A DNA stretch of 64,000 nucleotides. Origin: Brevibacterium linens ATCC 9172. Its GTDB lineage: Bacteria > Actinomycetota > Actinomycetes > Actinomycetales > Brevibacteriaceae. Shown one piece after another: positions 18,126 through 28,036 of the stretch (the stretch's first letter is position 1; each line of letters opens with the position of its first letter). The DNA lies in the NCBI RefSeq assembly GCF_900169165.1, contig NZ_FXYY01000004.1, forward strand, positions 179,731-243,730, in the 5' to 3' direction. The position numbers and the translations under genes are program-made. Below the pieces are notes generated by a model, which ran no database searches, was not told the DNA's origin, and saw only the letters and a program-made list of their open reading frames with translations.

Positions 18126-19643
18126 ATGAAGCTCGGAACCATGCTCGATACCACCGTTCTGCGGCACCCGGACAAGGAGGCTCTGGTCTTTGAGGACCAG
18201 CGCTTCACCTACGCCGAGCTGCGGCACCGAGCACTCAAGGCAACCCAGGTGCTCGCCGACAACGGCGTCGGCTCCGGCGATGTCGTGGCCATTATGACCT
18301 TCAACGTCCCGGGGTTCGTCTTCGCCGCCTTCGGTGCGTGGTACCTCGGCGCGACCGTCGTGCCGGTCAATCACAAGTTCCAAGCTCCGGAGGTCGAATA
18401 CACGATCGAGCACTCGGGAGCGAGGCTCGGCATCGTCAGCACCGAACTCGCCGAGATCGCGCGGGCCGGGGCACCGGACATCACCTGGCTGGAGACCGAG
18501 CCCAACACCCCGGGCAGCTTCGACGTGCAGCTCGATGCCGCCGCAGAGGCCGAACCCGGCGACTTCACCGACGAGCAGGTCGCGCAGATCCTCTACACCT
18601 CGGGCACAACGAGCTCACCGAAGGGATGCGTGCATTCGCACCGCAACATCTTCCAAGTCGGCACTCTCATCAACCTCAATATGGGCTACCGCAGCGACGA
18701 CCGGTACCTCATCTGCATGCCGATCTGGCATTCGGCGCCGCTGAATATCGCCCTCATCCCGACGATCCAGATGGGTGGGACCGTCGTCCTCCAGCGGGCG
18801 TATCACCCGGTGGAGTCGATGCAGATCATCGCAGCGGAGCAGATCACGACGTTCTTCGGACCCACTGTCGCCTATGTCGCGCCGATCATGACCGCGAAGA
18901 AGCTCGGCTTCGATTTCTCCGACTACGACTTCTCGTCCATTCGCCGGTGGAACTACGGCGGCGCTCCGATCGACCGCGCGACGGCGGCCATGCTCATCGA
19001 GGCCTATGGGACGAACCAGTTCTACAACCTCTTCGGCATGTCCGAGATGGGGCCGACCGGCTGCCTTCTCGGACCTGAGGACCAGCTCCGCAAGGCCGGA
19101 TCCGTCGGCAGGCATGCCATGGTCGGCAACGCCATGCGCGTGGTCACGGCCGACGGTGCCGAGGCAGGTCCCGGTCAGACCGGCGAGATCTGGTTCGCCG
19201 GTGACACCCGGATGCGCGAATACCTCGGCAATCCCCAAGCCACCGAGGCGGCCTTCGAGGGCGAGTGGTACAAGACCGGTGATCTCGCACGGCTCGACGA
19301 GGACGGGTATCTCTATATCGTCGACCGCTCGAAGGACGTCATCATCGTCGGCGGCGAGAATGTATTCTCCCTCGAGGTCGAGGAGGTTATCATCACCCAC
19401 GAACGGGTCGCCGACGTCGCGGTGGTGGCGAAGCCGGATCCGCAGTGGGGCGAGCAGGTCGTCGCCTTCATCACGACCACCGATGGTGAGGACTTCGGTG
19501 TCGAAGAGCTGCGCGACCACCTGGCCGACAAGCTCGCCCGCTACAAGCTGCCGCGCGAAGTACTGACCGTCGATGAACTGCCGCGCAACCCCTCAGGCAA
19601 GCTGCTCAAGCACAAGCTGCGCAGCGAGGTGGCCGCCGACTGA
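18126..19643 (+). CDS. Class I acyl-CoA synthetase (AMP-forming)
   Basis: This 505-residue enzyme activates a carboxylic acid to its CoA thioester through an acyl-adenylate. P-loop YTSGTTSSPKGCVHSHRN, GGAPIDRATAAMLIEAYG, YNLFGMSEMGP, WYKTGDLARLDEDGYLYI, DRSKDVIIVGGENV and the C-terminal lysine motif PRNPSGKLLKHKLR are all intact. The ATG at 18126 follows GGGAGAAG at a good distance, so an upstream in-frame ATG at 18081 was rejected. Substrate range unknown; divergence from a TetR/acyl-CoA dehydrogenase pair suggests one catabolic unit. Confidence 0.93.
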   Translation: MKLGTMLDTTVLRHPDKEALVFEDQRFTYAELRHRALKATQVLADNGVGSGDVVAIMTFNVPGFVFAAFGAWYLGATVVPVNHKFQAPEVEYTIEHSGARLGIVSTELAEIARAGAPDITWLETEPNTPGSFDVQLDAAAEAEPGDFTDEQVAQILYTSGTTSSPKGCVHSHRNIFQVGTLINLNMGYRSDDRYLICMPIWHSAPLNIALIPTIQMGGTVVLQRAYHPVESMQIIAAEQITTFFGPTVAYVAPIMTAKKLGFDFSDYDFSSIRRWNYGGAPIDRATAAMLIEAYGTNQFYNLFGMSEMGPTGCLLGPEDQLRKAGSVGRHAMVGNAMRVVTADGAEAGPGQTGEIWFAGDTRMREYLGNPQATEAAFEGEWYKTGDLARLDEDGYLYIVDRSKDVIIVGGENVFSLEVEEVIITHERVADVAVVAKPDPQWGEQVVAFITTTDGEDFGVEELRDHLADKLARYKLPREVLTVDELPRNPSGKLLKHKLRSEVAAD

Positions 19644-19747
19644 GGCCCGTCCGTCTGTGTCTGCATGAACAGCCGCAGTCCGGCGGTCGGCAGGGCGATC
19701 CCGACTCCGGGCACAGCCTCGGTGAGGCGTCCTTCCCGGCGCCTACC

Positions 19748-21178
19748 TCACACGGCTTCGAGTGCCTCGACGGGACTGATCGAGGTGGCCGCGCGGGCGG
19801 GTTCGCGGCTGGCGACGAATACGGCGATGAGGGTGCAGACGATGACGGCGATGACCGCGATGACAACCGCCCAGGGCACGCTCGGTGCGAAGAGGCCGAG
19901 CAGGGGCGAGAGCAGGGTCAGTGCGCCGACCCACCCGAAGACGATGCCCAGCGGGACGGCGACCGCGCAGGCGGTCAGGCTCAGCTGCAGGCCTTCGGCG
20001 GTGATCATCCGACGCACGCGCTTCGGGGTCTGGCCGAGCGCCATGAGCAGCCCGATCTCCTGAGTGCGCTGACGCACGGAGAGCATGAGTGTGTTCGCGA
20101 CGCCGATGATGGCGATGATCACGGAGAAGAGGATGAGGGTCAGCGCGAACAGCATCGACTTGTCGATGACGGTGGCCAGCGCGTCCTCGAGGCCGCCCCA
20201 CCCTTCCTCGCCGAGCGACCGCGCGTACCGCAGCAGCTGATCGCGGAAGGTCGTCATGGCGGTAGCGAACATGACGATGAGCGTGATGCCGATGACGAGT
20301 CCGATGACCGTGCGGGCATTCCGGGTGGGATGGCGGGCGATCGTCGAGGCGGCCAACCGGGACACCGCGGTGCGCCCGCACAGCCAGCCGATCGCCGCCT
20401 GCAGGGGCGGCAGGATCCACGGATGGCCGATGATGACACCGAGGAAGGTCAGGCTCGACCCCAATGCGGTGAGCACCACGCTGATCAGGCTGATCCGATG
20501 GTCGGCAGCCCCGATCACGGCGTTGACGAGGAACGTCAGCCCCATCGACAGCAGAATCAGCGAGGCCGTGAGTCCGCCCAATGAGGCCCGGGCATCCTCG
20601 GGCCGGACCTCCACCGCCTGCGAGGTCGCCTCGATCGGCGAGATCCCGGTGATGCGGCGCGCCCCCAGGTACGCCGAAGCCCAAGTCACGATGATCGTGG
20701 CGAGGGCGGGAACGGCCATGGTCGGGGTGAGGAGGGCGACCTCCTCGGTGATGGCGCTGCCCAGATAATTCTGGGCCGCTTTCGCCAGCCCGGTCGATGC
20801 CGCGAAGGCGAGCACCGCGGCGGGGACGGAGATGATCAGTCCCTCCGCCGAGGCGGCCCTGCGCAGCCGTTTCGACGACGCCCCGATGAGGCGCAGCAGG
20901 GCCAGCTGGCGGCTGCGACCGGCGATGATGATCGAGAACGTATTCGCGATGACGATCGCGGAGACGAAGAGGGCGATGAGGAAGAAGGTGACACCGATCA
21001 TCGAGAGGAAGTTCTGCGCTGTCTCGGACTCGGCGATGATCTTCTCTGACGACAGCCACGCGGTCAGGATCGCGATGCCCTGCATGATTGCGGTGCCGAA
21101 GAGGGCGGCGATGAAAACGACGAGGACGCTGGGGAAGAACTGCCGCGGGTTGGTCCGGATTTCGCGCAGCGGGTTCAT
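19748..21178 (-). CDS. ABC transporter permease, FtsX/MacB type
   Basis: A 476-residue protein with two FtsX-type halves, each with transmembrane helices around an extracytoplasmic loop. SIIIAGRSRQLALLRLIGAS (first half) and LMLSVRQRTQEIGLLMALGQ with KRVRRMITAEGLQLSL (second half) are the typical cytoplasmic motifs. About eight membrane segments are visible. It overlaps the ATPase gene by 4 bp. Such transporters often export peptides or antibiotics or shuttle lipoproteins; no dedicated sensor pair is adjacent. It ends with SPVEALEAV, the common tail of the family. Confidence 0.9.
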   Translation of the reverse strand: MNPLREIRTNPRQFFPSVLVVFIAALFGTAIMQGIAILTAWLSSEKIIAESETAQNFLSMIGVTFFLIALFVSAIVIANTFSIIIAGRSRQLALLRLIGASSKRLRRAASAEGLIISVPAAVLAFAASTGLAKAAQNYLGSAITEEVALLTPTMAVPALATIIVTWASAYLGARRITGISPIEATSQAVEVRPEDARASLGGLTASLILLSMGLTFLVNAVIGAADHRISLISVVLTALGSSLTFLGVIIGHPWILPPLQAAIGWLCGRTAVSRLAASTIARHPTRNARTVIGLVIGITLIVMFATAMTTFRDQLLRYARSLGEEGWGGLEDALATVIDKSMLFALTLILFSVIIAIIGVANTLMLSVRQRTQEIGLLMALGQTPKRVRRMITAEGLQLSLTACAVAVPLGIVFGWVGALTLLSPLLGLFAPSVPWAVVIAVIAVIVCTLIAVFVASREPARAATSISPVEALEAV

Positions 21179-21951
21179 CGGCTCACCGCAGTGTCGTCGC
21201 GTTCGTCGATGCCGAGCATGGTCGAGGCGATCGCCTCGGCGGTGATGGCGTCGTTCAGCTCGGTCACCGGGGTGCCGTCGGCGATGAAGATGACGCGGTC
21301 GGCATGGGCGGCGACGATCGGGTCGTGGGTGACGAGCACGATCGACTGGCCGAAGTCACGGACGGCCTCGACCATGATCGCCATGACCTCGCGACCGGAC
21401 TTCGCATCAAGATTGCCGGTCGGTTCGTCGGCGAAGAGGATGTCCGGGCGGGTCGCGAGTGCCCGGGCGATGGCGGTGCGCTGCTGCTGGCCGCCGGAGA
21501 GCTCGTTGGGTCGGTGTTTGAGCCGGTCCTCCAACCCCAGGCGGTGAACGATCGTGGTGATCCAGGCACGCTCGTCGGCACCCGGCCGACGGTCGTCGAG
21601 TTCGAAGGGCAGGCGGATGTTCTCTTTGACGGTGAGCGTGGGCACGAGGTTGAACGCTTGGAAGACGAATCCGATCCGGCGGCGGCGCAGGGCGGTGAGG
21701 TCGTCGTCGCGCAGCTTCGTGATCTCCTGTTCGCCGAGGTGGACCGTGCCCGAGGTGGGACGATCGAGTCCGGCGAGGACGTGCATGAGTGTTGACTTCC
21801 CGGATCCCGAGGGCCCCATCACCGCGGTCAGCTTGGCCGGTGCGATGTCGAGGCTGACCCCGCTGAGAGCCGTGACCGCTGCCCCTTTCGGATCGAAGAC
21901 CTTCGAAACGTCGCGAAGTCGGGCGATGGGCATCGTCGGGCCGGTGGTCAT
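21175..21951 (-). CDS. ABC transporter ATP-binding protein, MacB/LolD type
   Basis: A 258-residue ATPase with Walker A GPSGSGKST, signature NELSGGQQQRTAIARAL, Walker B ILFADEPTGNLDAKSG and an H-loop (LVTHDPIVAAHADRVIFI). The FVFQAFNLVPTLTVKENI segment is typical of the MacB/LolD subfamily. It is first in a two-gene operon with the FtsX-type permease. The upstream 178 bp to the pyruvyl transferase gene hold no gene, only a weak inverted pair GTGGGAG/CTCCCAC. Confidence 0.92.
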   Translation of the reverse strand: MTTGPTMPIARLRDVSKVFDPKGAAVTALSGVSLDIAPAKLTAVMGPSGSGKSTLMHVLAGLDRPTSGTVHLGEQEITKLRDDDLTALRRRRIGFVFQAFNLVPTLTVKENIRLPFELDDRRPGADERAWITTIVHRLGLEDRLKHRPNELSGGQQQRTAIARALATRPDILFADEPTGNLDAKSGREVMAIMVEAVRDFGQSIVLVTHDPIVAAHADRVIFIADGTPVTELNDAITAEAIASTMLGIDERDDTAVSR

Positions 21952-22129
21952 AGATTCCTCATGCGTCGGTGCACGCTGTCATTTCCAGACTAACGAGGAT
22001 CAGCGCTCAGAAACATGAAAAGCGACTGGCCAGTAGGTGTGAGCGAGCTGTGGGAGGGCAAGATCCGCTTCGGCCCGCCTACGGAGCGTACCTTCTGGCT
22101 CTCCCACCTTCGAGATCGAAGCTGAGACC

Positions 22130-23698
22130 CTACCTGCGAGCGGCACGCAGCCGGCGATATGCGCGACGGGCGAACTCCGTGGTTCGGCGACCTGTGCTCT
22201 CCACGCGCCGGACTGCTCGGACAGCAGGTTCGGACTCGCGCCGCTCATCACGTCGGCGGGCCTCGTCGCGTTCGGCGCGTAGGCGCTGCAACTGCGACTT
22301 CACCGCCTGCACCTCTTCGTTCGCCCGTGCCGCCTTCCGGTCCTTGAGCGCCATCACCAGCCCGTAGTTCTGGACGGCGTTGAGACGTTCGCGGACTACG
22401 CCGATGGCGTCGACGTATGGGCTGTCGATCGCTTCGGCGTGGAAGAAGCCGGGTGCTTCGGTCTCCGCCGCTCCGGGGCTGTCGCCCAGCGTCTTCGCGA
22501 CGACGAAGTCCCACCACTGCTGATGCTCAGCGCGGCGCTTCTGCGACTGTGCACTCAGTCGGCCCGTGAGCTCGTCTCGGTTTCCCACCGCTCCGACGGC
22601 AGTCGACACGATGTCGTCGACCGAATCGAGCGGCAGCACGTAGTCCTCCATGCCGACGTTCTCCGCAGCTCCCCTCATGCGGATGGACGAATAGAGATTG
22701 GGTGCCAATGAGACGGAGGGAATGCCCGCGGCTCCGGCGAAGATCGCCGCGTGGTAACGGGTGCCGACGACCAGTTGGGCCTGCTCCGTCAGAGCGATGA
22801 GCTCTCGTGCGGTGAGCATCCGCGTGGGAACGACCTCGGCATGCCCGCTGGCCTGAGCGATCTTCGGGTCGGTGAGCTGGTCTCTCGTCTCCGGTGCCGG
22901 GGGCAGCGCCCCTCCGTGCGGCACAAGCAGCACCCGCAGCCCGGTAACCTCGGCGAGCCGACGAGTGAGTTCCGCCAGTCGCGCATGGTATTCGTCATCA
23001 CTGAGCATCGGGGTCGAGGCCTTCTCGGCGAAGCTGGCCAGGATGAATGGACGCTCGGTCAGATCCGACACGGCAGACCGGTCCTCGTCGCGGGCTGTCA
23101 ATGAGAACGCGTCGTCGACCTGACGGCGCACCGTCGCGGAACCTCGTCCGAGATCGTCGACGAGCTGGGTCGTGTAGCTTTCGCGGGTTCCGACGAACTC
23201 CGCCTCGGCGAGGAGGTCGTGGACGATGTCCCGATCCTCGTCGTAGATGAGCGGGCCGAGAGTCTGGTTGGTCAACGCATACGGTTTGCCGAGGGCACGG
23301 GCGATCTTCGCCAGGGTCGCACGCTCGTAGATGTGATGGGCGAACATCGAGTTGAGGTTGCCACCGCCCGCGATGAGGACGGCCGCGGAATTCCGGACTG
23401 CATCGACGACGTCGATCGCCGGGTCATCTGCCTTCAGCGCATTCCGATCTCCGGCAACGTAGTCGAGGATCTTCTTCATCCGAGAGGTATTGGGACGTCG
23501 GTCGCGCCTGAACCCGATGCGTCTGACAGCGTCGACGCCGTACATTTCGCTCGCGTGCTGGGGTTCACCGGCGATAAGCGTGATGGCGATATCCGCTCGG
23601 GCACGAAGCTCATCGATGGCCAGTTCCGTCATCGCCTCATCGCCGAGGTGGTAGAACTGGCTCCACCCGACATCGCCGATCATCGTAATTCTCTTCAT
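22130..23698 (-). CDS. Polysaccharide pyruvyl transferase family protein
   Basis: A protein of 522 residues opening with MIGDVGWSQFYHLGDEAM, the start of the PS_pyruv_trans domain (CsaB/WcaK group). AVLIAGGGNLNSMFAHHI, VGTRESYTTQLVDDLG and VVGTRYHAAIFAGAAGIPSV are further domain landmarks over residues 1-360. The C-terminal ~100 residues (MALKDRKAARANEEVQAV and Arg/Glu-rich sequence) look like a charged coiled coil. Known members attach ketal-pyruvate to cell-wall polymers or exopolysaccharide. ATG at 23698 chosen because AAGGGACCC precedes it. No other polysaccharide gene adjoins it here. Confidence 0.85.
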   Translation of the reverse strand: MKRITMIGDVGWSQFYHLGDEAMTELAIDELRARADIAITLIAGEPQHASEMYGVDAVRRIGFRRDRRPNTSRMKKILDYVAGDRNALKADDPAIDVVDAVRNSAAVLIAGGGNLNSMFAHHIYERATLAKIARALGKPYALTNQTLGPLIYDEDRDIVHDLLAEAEFVGTRESYTTQLVDDLGRGSATVRRQVDDAFSLTARDEDRSAVSDLTERPFILASFAEKASTPMLSDDEYHARLAELTRRLAEVTGLRVLLVPHGGALPPAPETRDQLTDPKIAQASGHAEVVPTRMLTARELIALTEQAQLVVGTRYHAAIFAGAAGIPSVSLAPNLYSSIRMRGAAENVGMEDYVLPLDSVDDIVSTAVGAVGNRDELTGRLSAQSQKRRAEHQQWWDFVVAKTLGDSPGAAETEAPGFFHAEAIDSPYVDAIGVVRERLNAVQNYGLVMALKDRKAARANEEVQAVKSQLQRLRAERDEARRRDERRESEPAVRAVRRVESTGRRTTEFARRAYRRLRAARR

Positions 23699-23922
23699 GG
23701 GTCCCTTGTTCACTTCACGGAGTGCAGAAGTTCAATCGAATGTTCCGATCACTGTAACGACAGCGATGCGTTCGCTCGTGAACAGCGCCTGTCTCCGAGG
23801 TGAATACGTTCGCGTTCAAGCCGACGCCGAGGTCAGGCTCGGACACAGCCACTCAGAATGCGTCGAAAAAGCGGCGGCCGCCTCGGCGAGGGTGCATACG
23901 CCGATGCGTGCGAGAGTGAATG

Positions 23923-23961
23923 CGACAGTGGCCCGGAACGTGATGTTCCGGGCCACTGTCG
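23923..23961 (-). terminator. Strong hairpin after groEL
   Basis: A perfect 17-bp stem (CGACAGTGGCCCGGAAC with its complement) closes a 5-base loop about 32 bp after the groEL stop. It lacks a clear U-tract on the minus strand, so it may slow or stop transcription without being a classical intrinsic terminator. It lies between convergently oriented non-coding DNA and groEL; the interval 23699-23993 has no gene. Confidence 0.6.
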
Positions 23962-23993
23962 TGGTCAGAGATGACTCAGTCCGAGCGAATGGC

Positions 23994-25613
<1,620 letters not shown>

Positions 25614-25622
25614 TCAGGGGAT

Positions 25623-25916
25623 TCAGCCGATGACGGCGAGCACGTCGCGAGCCGAGAGCACGAGGAACTCTTCGCCTGCGTACTTGACTTCGGTGCCTCC
25701 GAACTTGGAGTAGATGACCTTGTCGCCGACGGCGACGTCGACCGGCACGCGGTTGCCGTTGTCAGCAACGCGGCCCGGGCCCACTGCGACAACTTCGCCT
25801 TCCTGAGGCTTCTCCTTGGCGGTTTCGGGAATGACCAGACCACTGGCGGTAGTCTGTTCTGCTTCGACCTGACGGATGACAATCCGATCTTCGAGTGGCT
25901 TGATGGAGACCGACAT
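25623..25916 (-). CDS. groS: Co-chaperonin GroES (Hsp10)
   Basis: A 97-residue protein of standard GroES length, with [20 protein letters not shown] at the start, the mobile loop ([14 protein letters not shown]) that contacts GroEL, and [15 protein letters not shown]. It is the first gene of the groES-groEL operon. Two CIRCE operators lie 110-180 bp upstream, so expression should rise on heat shock when HrcA loses activity. Confidence 0.97.
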   Translation of the reverse strand: MSVSIKPLEDRIVIRQVEAEQTTASGLVIPETAKEKPQEGEVVAVGPGRVADNGNRVPVDVAVGDKVIYSKFGGTEVKYAGEEFLVLSARDVLAVIG

Positions 25917-26024
25917 ATCGGGCCCTCTCCCTTCGCTGGGTTCTATTTCATCGAGTCAGACGGCGGCTGCTGCCATGAACCTCTCGTCGTCGCGGGTGCC
26001 GAGCGATTCGACCGTCTCATGAAA

Positions 26025-26051
26025 CTGGCACTCAATGAGTGCTAGTGCTAA
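26025..26051. promoter_or_regulatory. CIRCE operator 1 (HrcA site)
   Basis: CTGGCACTC, nine bases, then TAGTGCTAA match the CIRCE inverted repeat TTAGCACTC-N9-GAGTGCTAA with two mismatches in one arm and one in the other. It lies 110 bp upstream of groES. HrcA itself is not encoded in the window. Confidence 0.75.
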
Positions 26052-26070
26052 TTCTGACTCTAGAACGCTC

Positions 26071-26097
26071 TTAGCACTCGGTCAACTTGAGTGCCAG
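26071..26097. promoter_or_regulatory. CIRCE operator 2 (HrcA site)
   Basis: TTAGCACTC, nine bases, then GAGTGCCAG: the left arm is a perfect CIRCE half-site and the right arm has two mismatches. It is 20 bp upstream of operator 1 relative to groES, so the groES promoter carries a double CIRCE arrangement. Confidence 0.85.
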
Positions 26098-26182
26098 CAA
26101 TTCGTCATACTCTGGGCGAAAGTTCAGTTCGGGGGCTGCGCGGGGGGTGGCACCGGTGTGGACTTCCGTTGGCACCGGTGTC

Positions 26183-26243
26183 GAGTTCCGGTCGATCCGT
26201 GCGGGAATGCGCGGGCCTTTCCAACACGGATCGTCCGCAACTC
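26183..26243. repeat. 61-bp palindromic repeat, copy 3 (family P61)
   Basis: GAGTTCCGGTCGATCCGTGC and CACGGATCGTCCGCAACTC form the arms, slightly diverged from copies 1, 2 and 4 but of identical total length. It lies between the groES promoter region and the rpf terminator. The 499-bp interval 25917-26415 holds, in order, the CIRCE sites, this repeat and the terminator, and no gene. Confidence 0.8.
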
Positions 26244-26274
26244 GCACCTCTACCCTGCCCCGACGGGCACGAAA

Positions 26275-26314
26275 GAGCGTGGGCCCCGAGGATTCTCCCT
26301 CGGGGCCCACGCTC
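26275..26314 (-). terminator. Rho-independent terminator of rpf
   Basis: GAGCGTGGGCCCCGAG pairs perfectly over 16 bp with CTCGGGGCCCACGCTC around an 8-base loop. On the minus strand it is followed by TTTCG. It lies about 100 bp after the rpf stop. Confidence 0.8.
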
Positions 26315-26415
26315 CTTGCTGACCGCCTCAGCTCAGTTGTCGATATCTGTTGTCAATGGCGGCCAGAGTTCAATGCCGTCAGGTGCCCAGTCGGCACCCC
26401 GGCTCCGATCTCAGA

Positions 26416-27702
26416 TCAGGCGCAGGCCCACTGTCCCCAGCCGGCTGCGGCCTGGAGCTTCTTGGCGCGCTCGAACTGCTCCCGCGGGCTGGCATCGATC
26501 GGGTTGCCGCTGCCGCCCATGGACTGCCAGGTGGCGAGCTTGAACTGGAACAGACCGAAGTGCGCGCGGTTCGACTGGTTCACCGCACGAGGGTTGAAGT
26601 TCGATTCGCACTTGGCGACCTGGTACCACTTGGATCCGGGTCCACCGAGCATGGCCTTGATCTCTGCGGTGCTCATGTCGCCGCCTCCGGAGCCGGAGCC
26701 GCCGCCGGTGCTCGAGTCGCCGCCGGTGCTCGAGTCGCCGCCGGTGCTCGAGTCGCCGCCGGTGCTCGAGTCGCCCGAACCGGAATCGCCGGAGTCGCCC
26801 GAACCGGAATCGCCGGAGTCACCAGAGTCGGAGCCGCCGGTGTCCGCCGGTTCTTCCTTCTTCTTGGTGCCCTGGATGACGACCTTGGCCTTGGGTTCGG
26901 AGAGGACCTTCTCGTCCTTCTTCTCTTTCTTGACCTCTTCGCCGTTGATCGTCTTGACCTTGTAGGTGACCTGCTTCTCGCCGTCCTTGCCTTCGGTCTC
27001 GACCTTGGTCTCACCCTCATACAGGGAGTCGGATTTCTTGGTCTCGACCTTGGCCTTGATGGTCTGCTTGTCTTTGACGGTGTCGTTCTTCACGCGGTTG
27101 ACGGTGAGCACCTGGCCGTCGGAGACCTCGGCGGACATCGGCACGGACAGGAAGTCGTCCTCATCCAGCTTGACGCCCGTGTCCTTAAGCGCCTCCTTGG
27201 CGGTGCCCACCGCGGCCGAGACCTTGTGGTCCTTGCCGTCGGCGACGACGGTGAGGTTCTTCGACGTGGTCACCTCGATATCGTTGCCCTCGTCCTTCAG
27301 CCGCTGGCCGGCCTTCGCGTTGAGGTCGGCGCCCTTCGCGTCGACGCCGAGGTCGGCCAGAGCCTGACCCACGGTGTTCGCATTGGTCCATTCGTCGGAT
27401 TCCTTGCCATCGACGGACAGCGCCACCTTCTTCGCCGTGTTGACGGTGATCGTCATGTCACGGTCGACCTCGGTGCCCACACCGGGCTTGACCTGGTCGC
27501 GCTTACCGACATCGATCTCATGGCTGTCGAGGATGTCCCCGACCGTTCCACCGAAGGTCCGGATCTCCTCGGCCTGCCCGTTGACCTCCAAGGTCACAGG
27601 CTTGTTCATGGTCACAACTGCGCCCGTGCCACCGACGAGTCCGGTGATCACGACCGCCTGTGCAGCGATCTGAACCTTGCGGTTCTTCAGAAAATCAATC
27701 AC
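26416..27702 (-). CDS. Resuscitation-promoting factor, RpfB type
   Basis: A 428-residue secreted or membrane-anchored peptidoglycan hydrolase that promotes growth resumption from dormancy. Residues 1-30 form an N-terminal signal/anchor. Three DUF348 repeats follow (about 35-215; PVTLEVNGQAEEIRTFGGTV, KVALSVDGKESDEWTNANTV, NLTVVADGKDHKVSAAVG), then a G5 domain (about 220-290). A Ser/Gly/Asp-rich linker (about 290-340) with two kinds of perfect short repeats leads to the C-terminal Rpf domain, with the catalytic glutamate in VAKCESNFNP and the closing QLAAGWGQWACA-like end. RpfB is usually followed by rsmA (ksgA); here groES-groEL follows instead. Confidence 0.93.
   Translation of the reverse strand: MIDFLKNRKVQIAAQAVVITGLVGGTGAVVTMNKPVTLEVNGQAEEIRTFGGTVGDILDSHEIDVGKRDQVKPGVGTEVDRDMTITVNTAKKVALSVDGKESDEWTNANTVGQALADLGVDAKGADLNAKAGQRLKDEGNDIEVTTSKNLTVVADGKDHKVSAAVGTAKEALKDTGVKLDEDDFLSVPMSAEVSDGQVLTVNRVKNDTVKDKQTIKAKVETKKSDSLYEGETKVETEGKDGEKQVTYKVKTINGEEVKKEKKDEKVLSEPKAKVVIQGTKKKEEPADTGGSDSGDSGDSGSGDSGDSGSGDSSTGGDSSTGGDSSTGGDSSTGGGSGSGGGDMSTAEIKAMLGGPGSKWYQVAKCESNFNPRAVNQSNRAHFGLFQFKLATWQSMGGSGNPIDASPREQFERAKKLQAAAGWGQWACA
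26694..26835. repeat. Tandem repeats inside the rpf linker
   Basis: Four nearly identical 18-bp units (GCCGGTGCTCGAGTCGCC) are followed by two 27-30-bp units built on GAACCGGAATCGCCGGAGTC. They encode GGDSST and SGDSGDSG repeats between the G5 and Rpf domains. Copy number may vary between strains. Confidence 0.9.
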
Positions 27703-28036
27703 AAAAATATCCCTGAGCAGAGTTTATCGACCCGTTCACTGTAACCGATTCGTTACACGGTTCGCAAAATATCACGGAAATGTAACGGTGTGAGTTTCCT
27801 GAGGGCGTGTCTGACCTGGAGTTCCCCGTGGTTCCGGGGCATTCCCGATCGTGATATTTCCTCGCCGAGGCGGCACCACGTCCCGTTACCTCGCTCACAG
27901 AACGACGGGGCGGAGTCCGGCCCAGGTGCGGCTGTGCGCCATCCGGCCGGGTGCCGATTCACGCTTGCCGCGGGTTGGGTCCCAGTCCCGACCCCTCGCG
28001 CGCCGAGGTCCAGTCCCCGCTTCCCCCGGGTCCGGC
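27703..28036 (-). promoter_or_regulatory. Long leader of rpf, possible structured regulatory RNA
   Basis: The 334 bases between tatD and rpf hold no gene. In the rpf sense the leader shows GGGACCCAACC, then AAGCGTGAATCGGCACCC (27949-27966) and GAGCGAGGTAACGGGACG (about 27879-27896), which resemble blocks of the c-di-AMP (ydaO) riboswitch common ahead of actinobacterial rpf genes. The match is partial. Nearer the gene an inverted pair GGAAATATCACG/CGTGATATTTTG brackets a CCCCG-GTTC-CGGGG-type hairpin. Confidence 0.35.
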
